The position numbers and the translations under genes were made by a program. Below the pieces are notes generated by a model that did not search any database, was not told the origin of the DNA, and was given only the letters and a program-made list of their open reading frames with translations. 64,000 nt of DNA from Caldisericum exile_A. Lineage in GTDB: Bacteria; Caldisericota; Caldisericia; Caldisericales; Caldisericaceae. Numbering within the stretch: position 1 is the first letter of the stretch; every line of letters starts with the position of its first letter. Positions 7,538-15,070 of the stretch are shown here, piece by piece. The DNA is taken from the NCBI RefSeq assembly GCF_047785965.1, contig NZ_JBLOBF010000007.1, positions 12,205-76,204 on the forward strand. Reading direction: 5' to 3'.

Positions 7538-8717
7538 CTATGAGGCATTAATTGAAATAAATGTTGATAATGTAAAAAATTTAAACCAATATATATCCTA
7601 CTGTAAATATTGTTTCAAGCCCAAAAGCGAGATAAAAAATCTTTTAACCAGGTTAAAAGAAGAAATTATTAAAGAAAGTAAAGTTTTTGCATTTAAAGAT
7701 GACCAAATTATTAAAGAAAGTAAAGTTTTTGCATTTAAAGATGACCAGCAATTGAAAAAAGTAAATTCTATTTCAGGGCTTTTGACTCCAGATAAGGCTG
7801 ATGATTGTTTAAAAAAACTTCCCCTTTATTCATTTATCATTCAAGCTAAATTTACACTAAAGCAGCCATATTTTTCAAAAGATGACGATGAATTTTATAT
7901 TATTCCAAATCCAGTGTTAAAAGAAAATGTTTTCAAGGTTCCTATGGTTCGCGGGAGTGGATGGAAAGGAGCTTTAGCCAGTGCATTTAAAGATTTAATT
8001 AATGAAAAAACCGATCTTGAAAAAAGGAAAGGAACCATTAATAGTTACTTAAGAATATTTGGCGCGGGTTCTGAAAGTATAAAAGTGTTAGAAGATTATT
8101 TACAGGGTAAAAGTAAAGATTTAGAAAAGTTTAAAGAGAATCTTTTAGAATTTATATTATTTGAACTTGGAATGAAAATAGACAAAAATCTTATAAATGA
8201 AGTTAACAATCAAAATTCATATGAAAAACTTAAAGACATTCTTTACGAGAAAATTTTTGAGAAACTTCAAGAAGATAATAAAAACTTACCAATTGAATTT
8301 CAAACACGCAAGGGAAGAGCCATATTTTATCCCACATATTTCGACAGACTTTCTTTAGAAGTAATAAATCCCCATGACAGAAGAAAAAGAGCAGGAATAC
8401 AACCCATTTATTACGAGGTAGTTCCAGAAGGAACGGAAGGATTATTGCAAATTATATACATTCCTTTTGATGCAGTTTTAAAAGGAAATGATGTAATAAA
8501 AAAGGAAGCAGAAGAAGATTTAGAAAATCTTTTATCTGCAATTGAAAAAGTATCACAAAGTGGAATAGGAGCAAAAACAAAGCTTGGATGGGGAACTTTT
8601 GAGTTAAGTGAAGAAAAGTATTATTTTACTAACAAAGATTTAAATATAAGTGATGGACTGAAAGAAAAAGGGTGGTTAAATGGGAGAGTTGAATTTAAAA
8701 AATTTAAAGAAATATAA
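7530..8717 (+). CDS. cmr6: Type III CRISPR RAMP protein, Cmr6-like (Cas7 group)
   Basis: 395 residues from ATG 7530; this start has GGGAGG (7516-7521) at 8-nt spacing, better than ATG 7512. Two zinc-like cysteines sit in YCKYCFKPK near residue 30. RAMP features are VPMVRGSGWKGALASAF (near residue 140), GRAIFYPTYFDRLSLEVINP then HDRRKRAG (near 270), and SGIGAKTKLGWGTFEL at the end, a glycine-rich loop. The INPH segment followed by a beta strand resembles Cmr6. A 42-bp tandem duplication lies near the N-terminus. It overlaps the Cas10 gene by 38 bp, so the two are probably translationally coupled. The exact subunit name is inferred from operon composition. Confidence 0.7.
   Translation: MPSYEALIEINVDNVKNLNQYISYCKYCFKPKSEIKNLLTRLKEEIIKESKVFAFKDDQIIKESKVFAFKDDQQLKKVNSISGLLTPDKADDCLKKLPLYSFIIQAKFTLKQPYFSKDDDEFYIIPNPVLKENVFKVPMVRGSGWKGALASAFKDLINEKTDLEKRKGTINSYLRIFGAGSESIKVLEDYLQGKSKDLEKFKENLLEFILFELGMKIDKNLINEVNNQNSYEKLKDILYEKIFEKLQEDNKNLPIEFQTRKGRAIFYPTYFDRLSLEVINPHDRRKRAGIQPIYYEVVPEGTEGLLQIIYIPFDAVLKGNDVIKKEAEEDLENLLSAIEKVSQSGIGAKTKLGWGTFELSEEKYYFTNKDLNISDGLKEKGWLNGRVEFKKFKEI
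7665..7748 (+). repeat. 42-bp in-frame tandem duplication in the Cmr6-like gene
   Basis: Two adjacent 42-bp copies (7665-7706 and 7707-7748) differ only at the last base. Each encodes IIKESKVFAFKDDQ. The frame is preserved. Confidence 0.95.
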
Positions 8718-11700
8718 GGATGAGATTTTAAAAGCGGAAATAGCTTCCTTATTGTCTTTATGGGATAAAATAGATTCAGACAAACAAAATAGGGCAAATA
8801 TTACTTTGAATAAAAAATCCTTATCTGATTGGAAAGATGATATAGAGGGTAAAAAAATAGAAATTTTAGGAGAAAAAATAGATTTGTGGGATAATTTTTT
8901 AAGAAATTGGCGTAACTGGAGAAGTCAAAAAGACAAAAAATATCTATTGCAAGTGTTATATGGGAATGGAGAAAGTCTAAACTCTGGTATAGATAAAGGT
9001 TCTCCAAATGATGATATAAAAGTTGTACCTCAAGATAATAGATGGTTGGCAAATCCTTTTGGAGGTTTTAAAAATAAACTAATTTATTTATTAGTAGACG
9101 AAACTACTATTAATCAAACTACTATTAATCATATGATTAACAATTTAGAAAATGATATAAAAAACTTTTTAGATTCAAAAAATATCGATTGGACTGATAT
9201 TGAATCAATTAAGGAGAAATTTAAAAATTTATATAGTGGCTTATTGAGTGATGATAGATTTCCAATAAATGATGTATCATTGTGGGATCAAGCTTATATG
9301 GCAACTACAATGTTTAAAGCTTCTCTGTCGGAATTTATTTTAAAAAATGATAATATTCAAAGTATGCCCAAACGAATGGATGTCCGCTGGCGTATTCTTG
9401 GCATACAATATGATAAGCTTGCTCTTGCAGAAAAAGGATATAAGCCTCAGCAAATCCAATGGTATAGGGATAAAGCAAGAGAAATAGATGATGAAATTAA
9501 AAAACTTTTAGAATATGATTATCCTATTGGAAATGAAATATATCGTGATGAAACAGGAATTTATTTTTTGGTAGGTGAAGGCTTGGGAGTAGATTTAGTT
9601 GAAAGTAGTTTAGCAAAACTAAGTGATGATTTAAAAGAAATAAAAGATAAAATTGTAAATATTTTCAAAAAGAAATCCTTTGATGAGTTTTATCCAGCTA
9701 TCTTTCTTACTAAGGCGTCAAGAGGACTTATGAATCTATCTTATCTTCTTGAAAATGCTAAAGAAAATTTTTTAAAAGCAGATTGGAGTAAAAAAGAAAC
9801 TGATATATGCTTGGTTAAATCTGAAAGCGGAAGAGCAAAAGGTGTTTGTCAAGTATGTGGACAAAGATTAGTGTTTAGATCAGACAGAAGGGATGAAAAC
9901 AAAAATATTTGTGATGTTTGTTTTGAAGAGAAAACAAGAGGTAGGATTGACAAATGGCTTGAAGATACGAGCAAAGAAACAATCTGGATGGATGAATTGA
10001 AGGATAAAAATGATAGAGTTGCATTGGTGACAATGAAGTTTGAACTTCGTGATTGGTTGAATGGGGATATGTTAAACAGTTTGTTGGTGAGGAAAGAAGA
10101 TTTTAATGAATATCTTAAAATAATAAAAGAATTACTGAATTTAATAAAAAATCAACTATTAAAAGACGAGTTAAAAAACTTAAAAATTGACGAAGCAGAA
10201 GTTAGTAGTATCGAAAAATTTTTATCTTTGTATGATAGAGGAATTTTTGAACCTTTTAATGAAATATTTAAAAAAGAGAGTATAGATAAAGTACCAGGCA
10301 AGAACAAATATTTAGTAAATAAGAGTATAGATAATTTACAAGACAAGAACAAAGATTTAGCAAATCGTTTATTGGGCGAGGATTGGCTTGAGAATTTTTG
10401 CTTTTTTGATAAGAATAGTAAAATGATTACTATAAATAAAGAAAAGAATAAAATGAAAAGTATTCAAGATTATTTAAAGGATGATGAAGCAAAAGAACAT
10501 TTATATAAAGTATTTACAATAAATTATTTAATTTTACAAATTTATAATACTTTACTTGAACGCTCAATAGGTGATAGATGGGAAGAATTTATAAAGCAGA
10601 AATTAGACAACAAAATAGACTTTGATAACAGAAAAATAAACTGGCAATCTCTTGGTGATCCAGATATAGACTTTTTATCTACACTTATCCTCCAATTTCT
10701 CCTTCGTAAAAACCCATCACCAGCACGATTGAGAAGAATATGGGAGAGTACACAAGAGTTTTTTGAAGATATAAAGAAGAACTTATGTGCTTATGCAGGT
10801 ATTCCTCAGAATAGACGAACGAGGTATTATTGGGAAAACGTAAAAATTAACGGCAAAGATGTGTACATCCAAGATGGTGAGTATTATGATGGAGAAGCAG
10901 TTTTTTGGGCTAACAATGGCAAAGTTTATTTGATATCTTATATTAAAGATTTGACAAACGGTGCAAAATTTAATTTAAAAAGAGATAAGAATAATGATAT
11001 GAAGGATAAGGAAAAAGCAAGTGGTGTGTCTATTAATTTAAAGGACGCAAAAACTGAATTGTACCAACCCTATATGTCCATTATAGACCCTACACCTATT
11101 AGCTGGCAGTTTATTATACCTGCTGAGTATGTGCCTAATTTGATTGATAATGTTATGAAAAAATATGATGAACATTTTAAATTCGTTTATGGGAAACTCC
11201 CACTACATATAGGAGTAGTAGTTCAGAATTATAAAAAGCCTTTATACGTGGGTATAAAAGCACTTAGGAAAATTAGAAGGGATATTAAAGATGTAGGAAA
11301 ATTAGAGATAACTGTAGAAGCTTCAAAAGTAAAAGAGAAATTAAAATGCCAGAAGATAGAAGAATCATTAAATAATACGCATAGTTACTATTCATTATAT
11401 AAGGGAAAAAACAATGAAGGATATGAATTTTATATAAAACCGAGTGACAATAAACATTGGATATTAAATATTGACAAATTTAATGGCGATGATAAGGTTA
11501 CTATAGTTCCCAATACATTTGATTTTGAGTTCTTAGATATAAATACAAGGAGAAATGATATTTATTATGACAGCGATAAGATGTATAAAAGAAAGATAGT
11601 TTTAAAAAATGGGCGAGCCTATGATTTAGAGATGTGGAATAAATTTAAAAAATTTAAAGAATTATTTGGTAAGAATAATATTAGTGAGAGTATTAGAAGC

Positions 11701-12027
11701 ACAAAACTTCAAAACTTAATATCAGTTATATACGATAAATATGATAAGTATAAATATGACAAGTGGGAATACTTAGCAAGCGAGAATGAGGAAACAAAAA
11801 ATGATACAAAAGGAATCAAGGCATTTCTTAGCTCAAGCTTTGTTAATATTCTTAAATTAAATAATGATAAAGAGCTTGCTGATGGAATAAAAGAGTTATT
11901 TGATATTGACAAGACAGAAAAAGATAAAGGAATTTATGAGGCATTAAAAGAAAAAATGACCACAGGGAATTTACAACTTTTCTTGGATATGTTTGATTTT
12001 TGGCATAAAACTTTAAAGGAGGTTTAA
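8680..12027 (+). CDS. csx11: Cas10-family large subunit, Csx11 type (type III-C-like), no visible HD or GGDD motif
   Basis: At 1115 residues it is the largest gene of the operon. It has a Cys4 zinc finger (Cys390-x2-Cys393 ... Cys411-x2-Cys414), as Cas10 proteins do, and position, length and overall pattern fit Csx11, the large subunit of type III-C modules. In that subtype the Cas10 cyclase/polymerase site is described as inactivated. The N-terminus reads ILKAEIASLLSLWDKIDSD (residues 17-35), where active Cas10 proteins have an LLHDIGK-like HD motif; no His-Asp pair occurs anywhere. No GGDD is present; the nearest is NGDD at 935-938, about 180 residues from the C-terminus. This implies little or no cyclic-oligoadenylate synthesis or HD DNase activity. 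ATG 8680 overlaps the upstream gene by 38 bp; GGGTGG precedes it. Confidence 0.75.
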   Translation: MGELNLKNLKKYKDEILKAEIASLLSLWDKIDSDKQNRANITLNKKSLSDWKDDIEGKKIEILGEKIDLWDNFLRNWRNWRSQKDKKYLLQVLYGNGESLNSGIDKGSPNDDIKVVPQDNRWLANPFGGFKNKLIYLLVDETTINQTTINHMINNLENDIKNFLDSKNIDWTDIESIKEKFKNLYSGLLSDDRFPINDVSLWDQAYMATTMFKASLSEFILKNDNIQSMPKRMDVRWRILGIQYDKLALAEKGYKPQQIQWYRDKAREIDDEIKKLLEYDYPIGNEIYRDETGIYFLVGEGLGVDLVESSLAKLSDDLKEIKDKIVNIFKKKSFDEFYPAIFLTKASRGLMNLSYLLENAKENFLKADWSKKETDICLVKSESGRAKGVCQVCGQRLVFRSDRRDENKNICDVCFEEKTRGRIDKWLEDTSKETIWMDELKDKNDRVALVTMKFELRDWLNGDMLNSLLVRKEDFNEYLKIIKELLNLIKNQLLKDELKNLKIDEAEVSSIEKFLSLYDRGIFEPFNEIFKKESIDKVPGKNKYLVNKSIDNLQDKNKDLANRLLGEDWLENFCFFDKNSKMITINKEKNKMKSIQDYLKDDEAKEHLYKVFTINYLILQIYNTLLERSIGDRWEEFIKQKLDNKIDFDNRKINWQSLGDPDIDFLSTLILQFLLRKNPSPARLRRIWESTQEFFEDIKKNLCAYAGIPQNRRTRYYWENVKINGKDVYIQDGEYYDGEAVFWANNGKVYLISYIKDLTNGAKFNLKRDKNNDMKDKEKASGVSINLKDAKTELYQPYMSIIDPTPISWQFIIPAEYVPNLIDNVMKKYDEHFKFVYGKLPLHIGVVVQNYKKPLYVGIKALRKIRRDIKDVGKLEITVEASKVKEKLKCQKIEESLNNTHSYYSLYKGKNNEGYEFYIKPSDNKHWILNIDKFNGDDKVTIVPNTFDFEFLDINTRRNDIYYDSDKMYKRKIVLKNGRAYDLEMWNKFKKFKELFGKNNISESIRSTKLQNLISVIYDKYDKYKYDKWEYLASENEETKNDTKGIKAFLSSSFVNILKLNNDKELADGIKELFDIDKTEKDKGIYEALKEKMTTGNLQLFLDMFDFWHKTLKEV

Positions 12028-12030
12028 AAA

Positions 12031-13227
12031 ATGAGTGAAGATAATTTGATAAAAGAATTTAAAATTTATGGTATGGCCATTGACCCTATTTATATTGGTA
12101 CAGGTGTATATACCATAGGCAGGGTGGATAATACAATAGTAAGAGACCCAATAACAAAACTTCCCAAAATTCCTGGTTCAAGTTTGGCAGGAACGTGGAG
12201 GTATTATGTTACCCTGAAAATTCATGAATTTTTTCAAAATGACGAGATACGCATTGAAAAAAGTAAAAGAAGAGGTAAAAATTTAAAGGATATTTTTATT
12301 CAAAATTCAGCAAAATGGGTTGGAGGTTTCGAAGGTAACAGATATACAGGAATAGGATGTGCAGGACAGGACGAATTACCAAATATTACATTAGAAGAAA
12401 GCAAAGAAAAAGAAAGCGGTCATTGCGGACATTGCATAGTTTGCAAAGGTTTTGGATTTTCAAAAAAAGATATAAGCTGGCAAGGCATGATTTATTTTAG
12501 TGATTTAAATATTTTGTTTTTCCCTGTATTTACACTTTTGGGTACCAAGTGGATAACAACGGAAGAAATATTAAAAAATGGAGGTTTATATAAGGATGAA
12601 ACAGATGCTGATAAAGAAAAAAATAAAGGGCAAGTTTGTGTTATTTTAGAAAAAATAGAACCTAGCGAAGAACCTGGTAAGGAAACAGGCAAAGAAACAG
12701 ACAAAAAAGAAGGACATATAAATCTTGGATGGCTTTATCTACCTTATAAAGTAGAAAACAAGCCAATAGATCTAAGCAAAATTAATGGATTTGAATTAAA
12801 TCCGGAAGATATTATAATTGTTCCAAAAGAATTGTTTTCACAAATTGTTAATTCCAATCTTGAGGTAAGAACATCAGTTTCAATAGATCCAATAACAGGA
12901 GCTGCAAAAGAAGGTGCACTGTTTACTTCTGAAGCCATACCAAGAGGAACAATATTTTCTGGAGATTTAAGAATAAATGATAAATTAGCTTTTAAAGGAT
13001 TATTGGATAAAATCGGAGATTTGCCTGATTATAATATGCTAAAAGGAGCTTTATGCGATTCCAAACACTTCTTTGAGACATTAGGTATTGGTGGTATGAC
13101 AACAAGAGGTTTTGGAAGGTTAAAATTAGAAATGAAAGATGCAGATAAAAATTGTGAAGATGATTTAACACAACTAAATAATGTAAAGACTGACTCTAAC
13201 GGGGGTGAGGGAGATGACTCAAAATAA
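12031..13227 (+). CDS. cmr4: Type III CRISPR backbone protein Cmr4 (Cas7)
   Basis: The 398-residue protein starts with the Cmr4/Cas7 pattern: PIYIGTGVYTIG (19-30), RVDNTIVRDPITKLPKIPGS (31-50) and SLAGTWRYYV (51-60). Asp33, in the loop before the helix, aligns with the catalytic aspartate that lets Cmr4 cut target RNA at 6-nt intervals, so RNA cleavage is probably retained even though Cas10 looks inactive. A His/Cys cluster, HCGHCIVC (131-138), may bind zinc. A Glu/Lys-rich insert lies near 210-232, and GIGGMTTRGFGRLKL near the C-terminus is the RAMP glycine loop. AAAGGAGG precedes ATG 12031. It follows Cas10 with a 3-nt gap. Confidence 0.85.
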   Translation: MSEDNLIKEFKIYGMAIDPIYIGTGVYTIGRVDNTIVRDPITKLPKIPGSSLAGTWRYYVTLKIHEFFQNDEIRIEKSKRRGKNLKDIFIQNSAKWVGGFEGNRYTGIGCAGQDELPNITLEESKEKESGHCGHCIVCKGFGFSKKDISWQGMIYFSDLNILFFPVFTLLGTKWITTEEILKNGGLYKDETDADKEKNKGQVCVILEKIEPSEEPGKETGKETDKKEGHINLGWLYLPYKVENKPIDLSKINGFELNPEDIIIVPKELFSQIVNSNLEVRTSVSIDPITGAAKEGALFTSEAIPRGTIFSGDLRINDKLAFKGLLDKIGDLPDYNMLKGALCDSKHFFETLGIGGMTTRGFGRLKLEMKDADKNCEDDLTQLNNVKTDSNGGEGDDSK

Positions 13228-13588
13228 TCTTGAGTATACATTAAATGAATTGAGTTTCGATATAGTTAACGGTTCTCAAAAAGATAAAGAGATTTTAAGA
13301 TTCATAGACAAAGCATTAGGAGTTTTATCTAATGATGGTGTGTGTGCTTATTATGTCTTTTGCTTAAGTAAAGATAAAAAAGATGATAAGAAATATAGTG
13401 ACATATTTATTAAAAAACCAATGGATAAATTAAAGCCTTTTTTACACTCTAAATATAGTCAAATTGATAAAGCTGAAGATTTTTTTAAGGAACTGTCTGA
13501 AGATATTTACGAATTGTTATTTTTCAAAGAATCATTAGAAAAAGCTCTGATTTATGCCCGCTATCATGCAAAGGCTATGGGTGATTGA
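13214..13588 (+). CDS. cmr5: Type III CRISPR small subunit Cmr5 (Cas11)
   Basis: A 124-residue, mostly helical protein. Its C-terminus, EKALIYARYHAKAMGD, is typical of Cmr5, and its size matches the family. Cas11 subunits line the belly of the complex and contact the crRNA:target duplex. ATG 13214 is preferred over GTG 13205 because the purine-rich GGTGAGGGAG lies just upstream. It overlaps the cmr4 end by 14 bp and nearly touches the next gene, so it is part of one operon. Confidence 0.8.
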   Translation: MTQNNLEYTLNELSFDIVNGSQKDKEILRFIDKALGVLSNDGVCAYYVFCLSKDKKDDKKYSDIFIKKPMDKLKPFLHSKYSQIDKAEDFFKELSEDIYELLFFKESLEKALIYARYHAKAMGD

Positions 13589-13590
13589 AA

Positions 13591-14481
13591 ATGGAATGGT
13601 ATAAGCTTGTATTTAAACAAAATCAACCTATTCACATTGGTTCTACAAGATGGGGTGTAATAAACGAGACAGAGGTTTTTATTCCTGGCTGGACTATGTG
13701 GGGAGCTTTAACAAATCAATTTTTAATAGAAAATGAATTTAAAGATATTGAAAAGTCAAAGAAAATTTTTGAGAGAATTACTAATTTTTATCCTATGATA
13801 GGACAGGAAGAGGAGGGTCATTCTCAACCTCAACCTTTATTTCCGCAATATAAAGGAGGAATATTCTCGCTTGGGGATTACCCTGAGGAAGAATTTAAAT
13901 TTAAATTTGTTGATACGCTTGTATCAACCGCCGTAGAACCATTATTAAGAAGTGCAAAAGATGAAAGTTTGCATGAATTTGAATATATACTTCCAAAATC
14001 AAAATTAGATTCTAAAGAGAAAAGTAGAAAAAATAATATAGATCAACTTTACTGGATGGGATTGATTGGTTTTGAGGATGACATACATGAAAAAATTAAA
14101 AGTTTTTTAAAAACTCATCTTAAAGTATATATTGGTGGAGATTCTAAATATGGCTTTGGTGAAATGGAATTATTAAACTTGAGTATTGATGTAAGAGAAG
14201 AACTTTGTGAATGGAACATTACTGAAAATGGAACAGCAAGTATAAAACCTAATTTTCCATTAAGACAATTTTTCAAATTTTCTAATGAAATAAAATTTGA
14301 AGGGGAACTCAAACTTCTTTCAGAATTTGATTTTACACAGAATATACCAAGAGTTCAAGAAGCAGGCTATTTTATAAATGTAGGTAGTAAATTAAATGTA
14401 GATAGTAAATTTTCAGACTTTAATGGAATTGATTTGAGTAAATATCGACTTATTAAGGGCAAATTTATAGAGTTAGATTAA
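13591..14481 (+). CDS. Type III CRISPR RAMP protein, Cas5/Cmr3-like
   Basis: 297 residues from ATG 13591; TTG 13585 overlapping the cmr5 stop is an alternative. The N-terminus has a RAMP strand and helix, NQPIHIGSTRWGVI then VFIPGWTMWGALTNQF (about residues 12-46), and a glycine loop YIGGDSKYGFGEMEL near 186. Because Cmr1-, Cmr6-, Cmr4-, Cmr5- and Cas10-like genes are already accounted for, this is most likely the Cas5-group subunit that holds the crRNA 5' tag (Cmr3 position). That assignment is by elimination and by its N-terminal pattern. It is the last gene of the operon. Confidence 0.65.
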   Translation: MEWYKLVFKQNQPIHIGSTRWGVINETEVFIPGWTMWGALTNQFLIENEFKDIEKSKKIFERITNFYPMIGQEEEGHSQPQPLFPQYKGGIFSLGDYPEEEFKFKFVDTLVSTAVEPLLRSAKDESLHEFEYILPKSKLDSKEKSRKNNIDQLYWMGLIGFEDDIHEKIKSFLKTHLKVYIGGDSKYGFGEMELLNLSIDVREELCEWNITENGTASIKPNFPLRQFFKFSNEIKFEGELKLLSEFDFTQNIPRVQEAGYFINVGSKLNVDSKFSDFNGIDLSKYRLIKGKFIELD

Positions 14482-14629
14482 TTATAAATCTATATTATAA
14501 AAATCTATATTATAAAAGCAGGCATACATTAATACATATTGTCCGTTTTTATTTTCATACATAGTTTTAGAGGATTTTGCAAAGTTTTGTTGAATATATA
14601 TAAATATGCTTTACATGGGAGTTGATAAG

Positions 14630-14916
14630 ATGGCTATACCTACATATGAAGAGATTATGTTGCCGTTACTTAAAATTCTTTCTAATGGTGGAATACATAA
14701 ATATAAAGAGTTAGAAGAAAAACTTAAAAATGTATTTAACTTGACAGAAGAAGTAAATTCAAGACGTGAGAGTGGTATTAAAATTTTTTTATAATAGAAT
14801 AGGATGGGCGGCTACATATTTAAAGGAGGCGGGACTTTTGGAGTCTCTTAAGAGAGGAGAATTTAAAATTACTGAATGAGATAAAAAGAATTGATAATAA
14901 CTATTTTGAAGAATGA
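14630..14916 (+). pseudogene. mrr: mrr restriction endonuclease remnant (N-terminal domain only)
   Basis: From ATG 14630 the frame reads MAIPTYEEIMLPLLKILSN ... FNLTEE, the Mrr N-terminal winged-helix domain. After a frameshift in a T7 run (about 14785) the next frame gives NRIGWAATYLKEAGLLESLK, then KITE and a stop. A second shift continues as LNEIKRIDNNYFEE to a stop at 14916. All pieces follow the Mrr_N family order, but the catalytic PD-(D/E)xK domain is entirely absent. Mrr is a methylation-dependent type IV restriction enzyme. This relic, beside an active methyltransferase operon, may have been lost because it conflicted with the host methylation. Confidence 0.8.
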
Positions 14917-15070
14917 CTAAAAATATTAAAAACATTATTATTACATTACAAAAAAGGTAAGTTTTCTATGCAAATTTGATTTTTATTATAAAATTTACAT
15001 AGATAGTGTAGAATATATATGGATACAGTTTTAAAAGGACAAAATATTATTTGTTTTAGGAGGCACATTG

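Noticed and set aside
14482..14629. A pair of ATCTATATTATAAAA-like repeats, considered as the edge of a CRISPR array
   Set aside because: There are only two short copies with no spacer-length gap, so they do not form an array.
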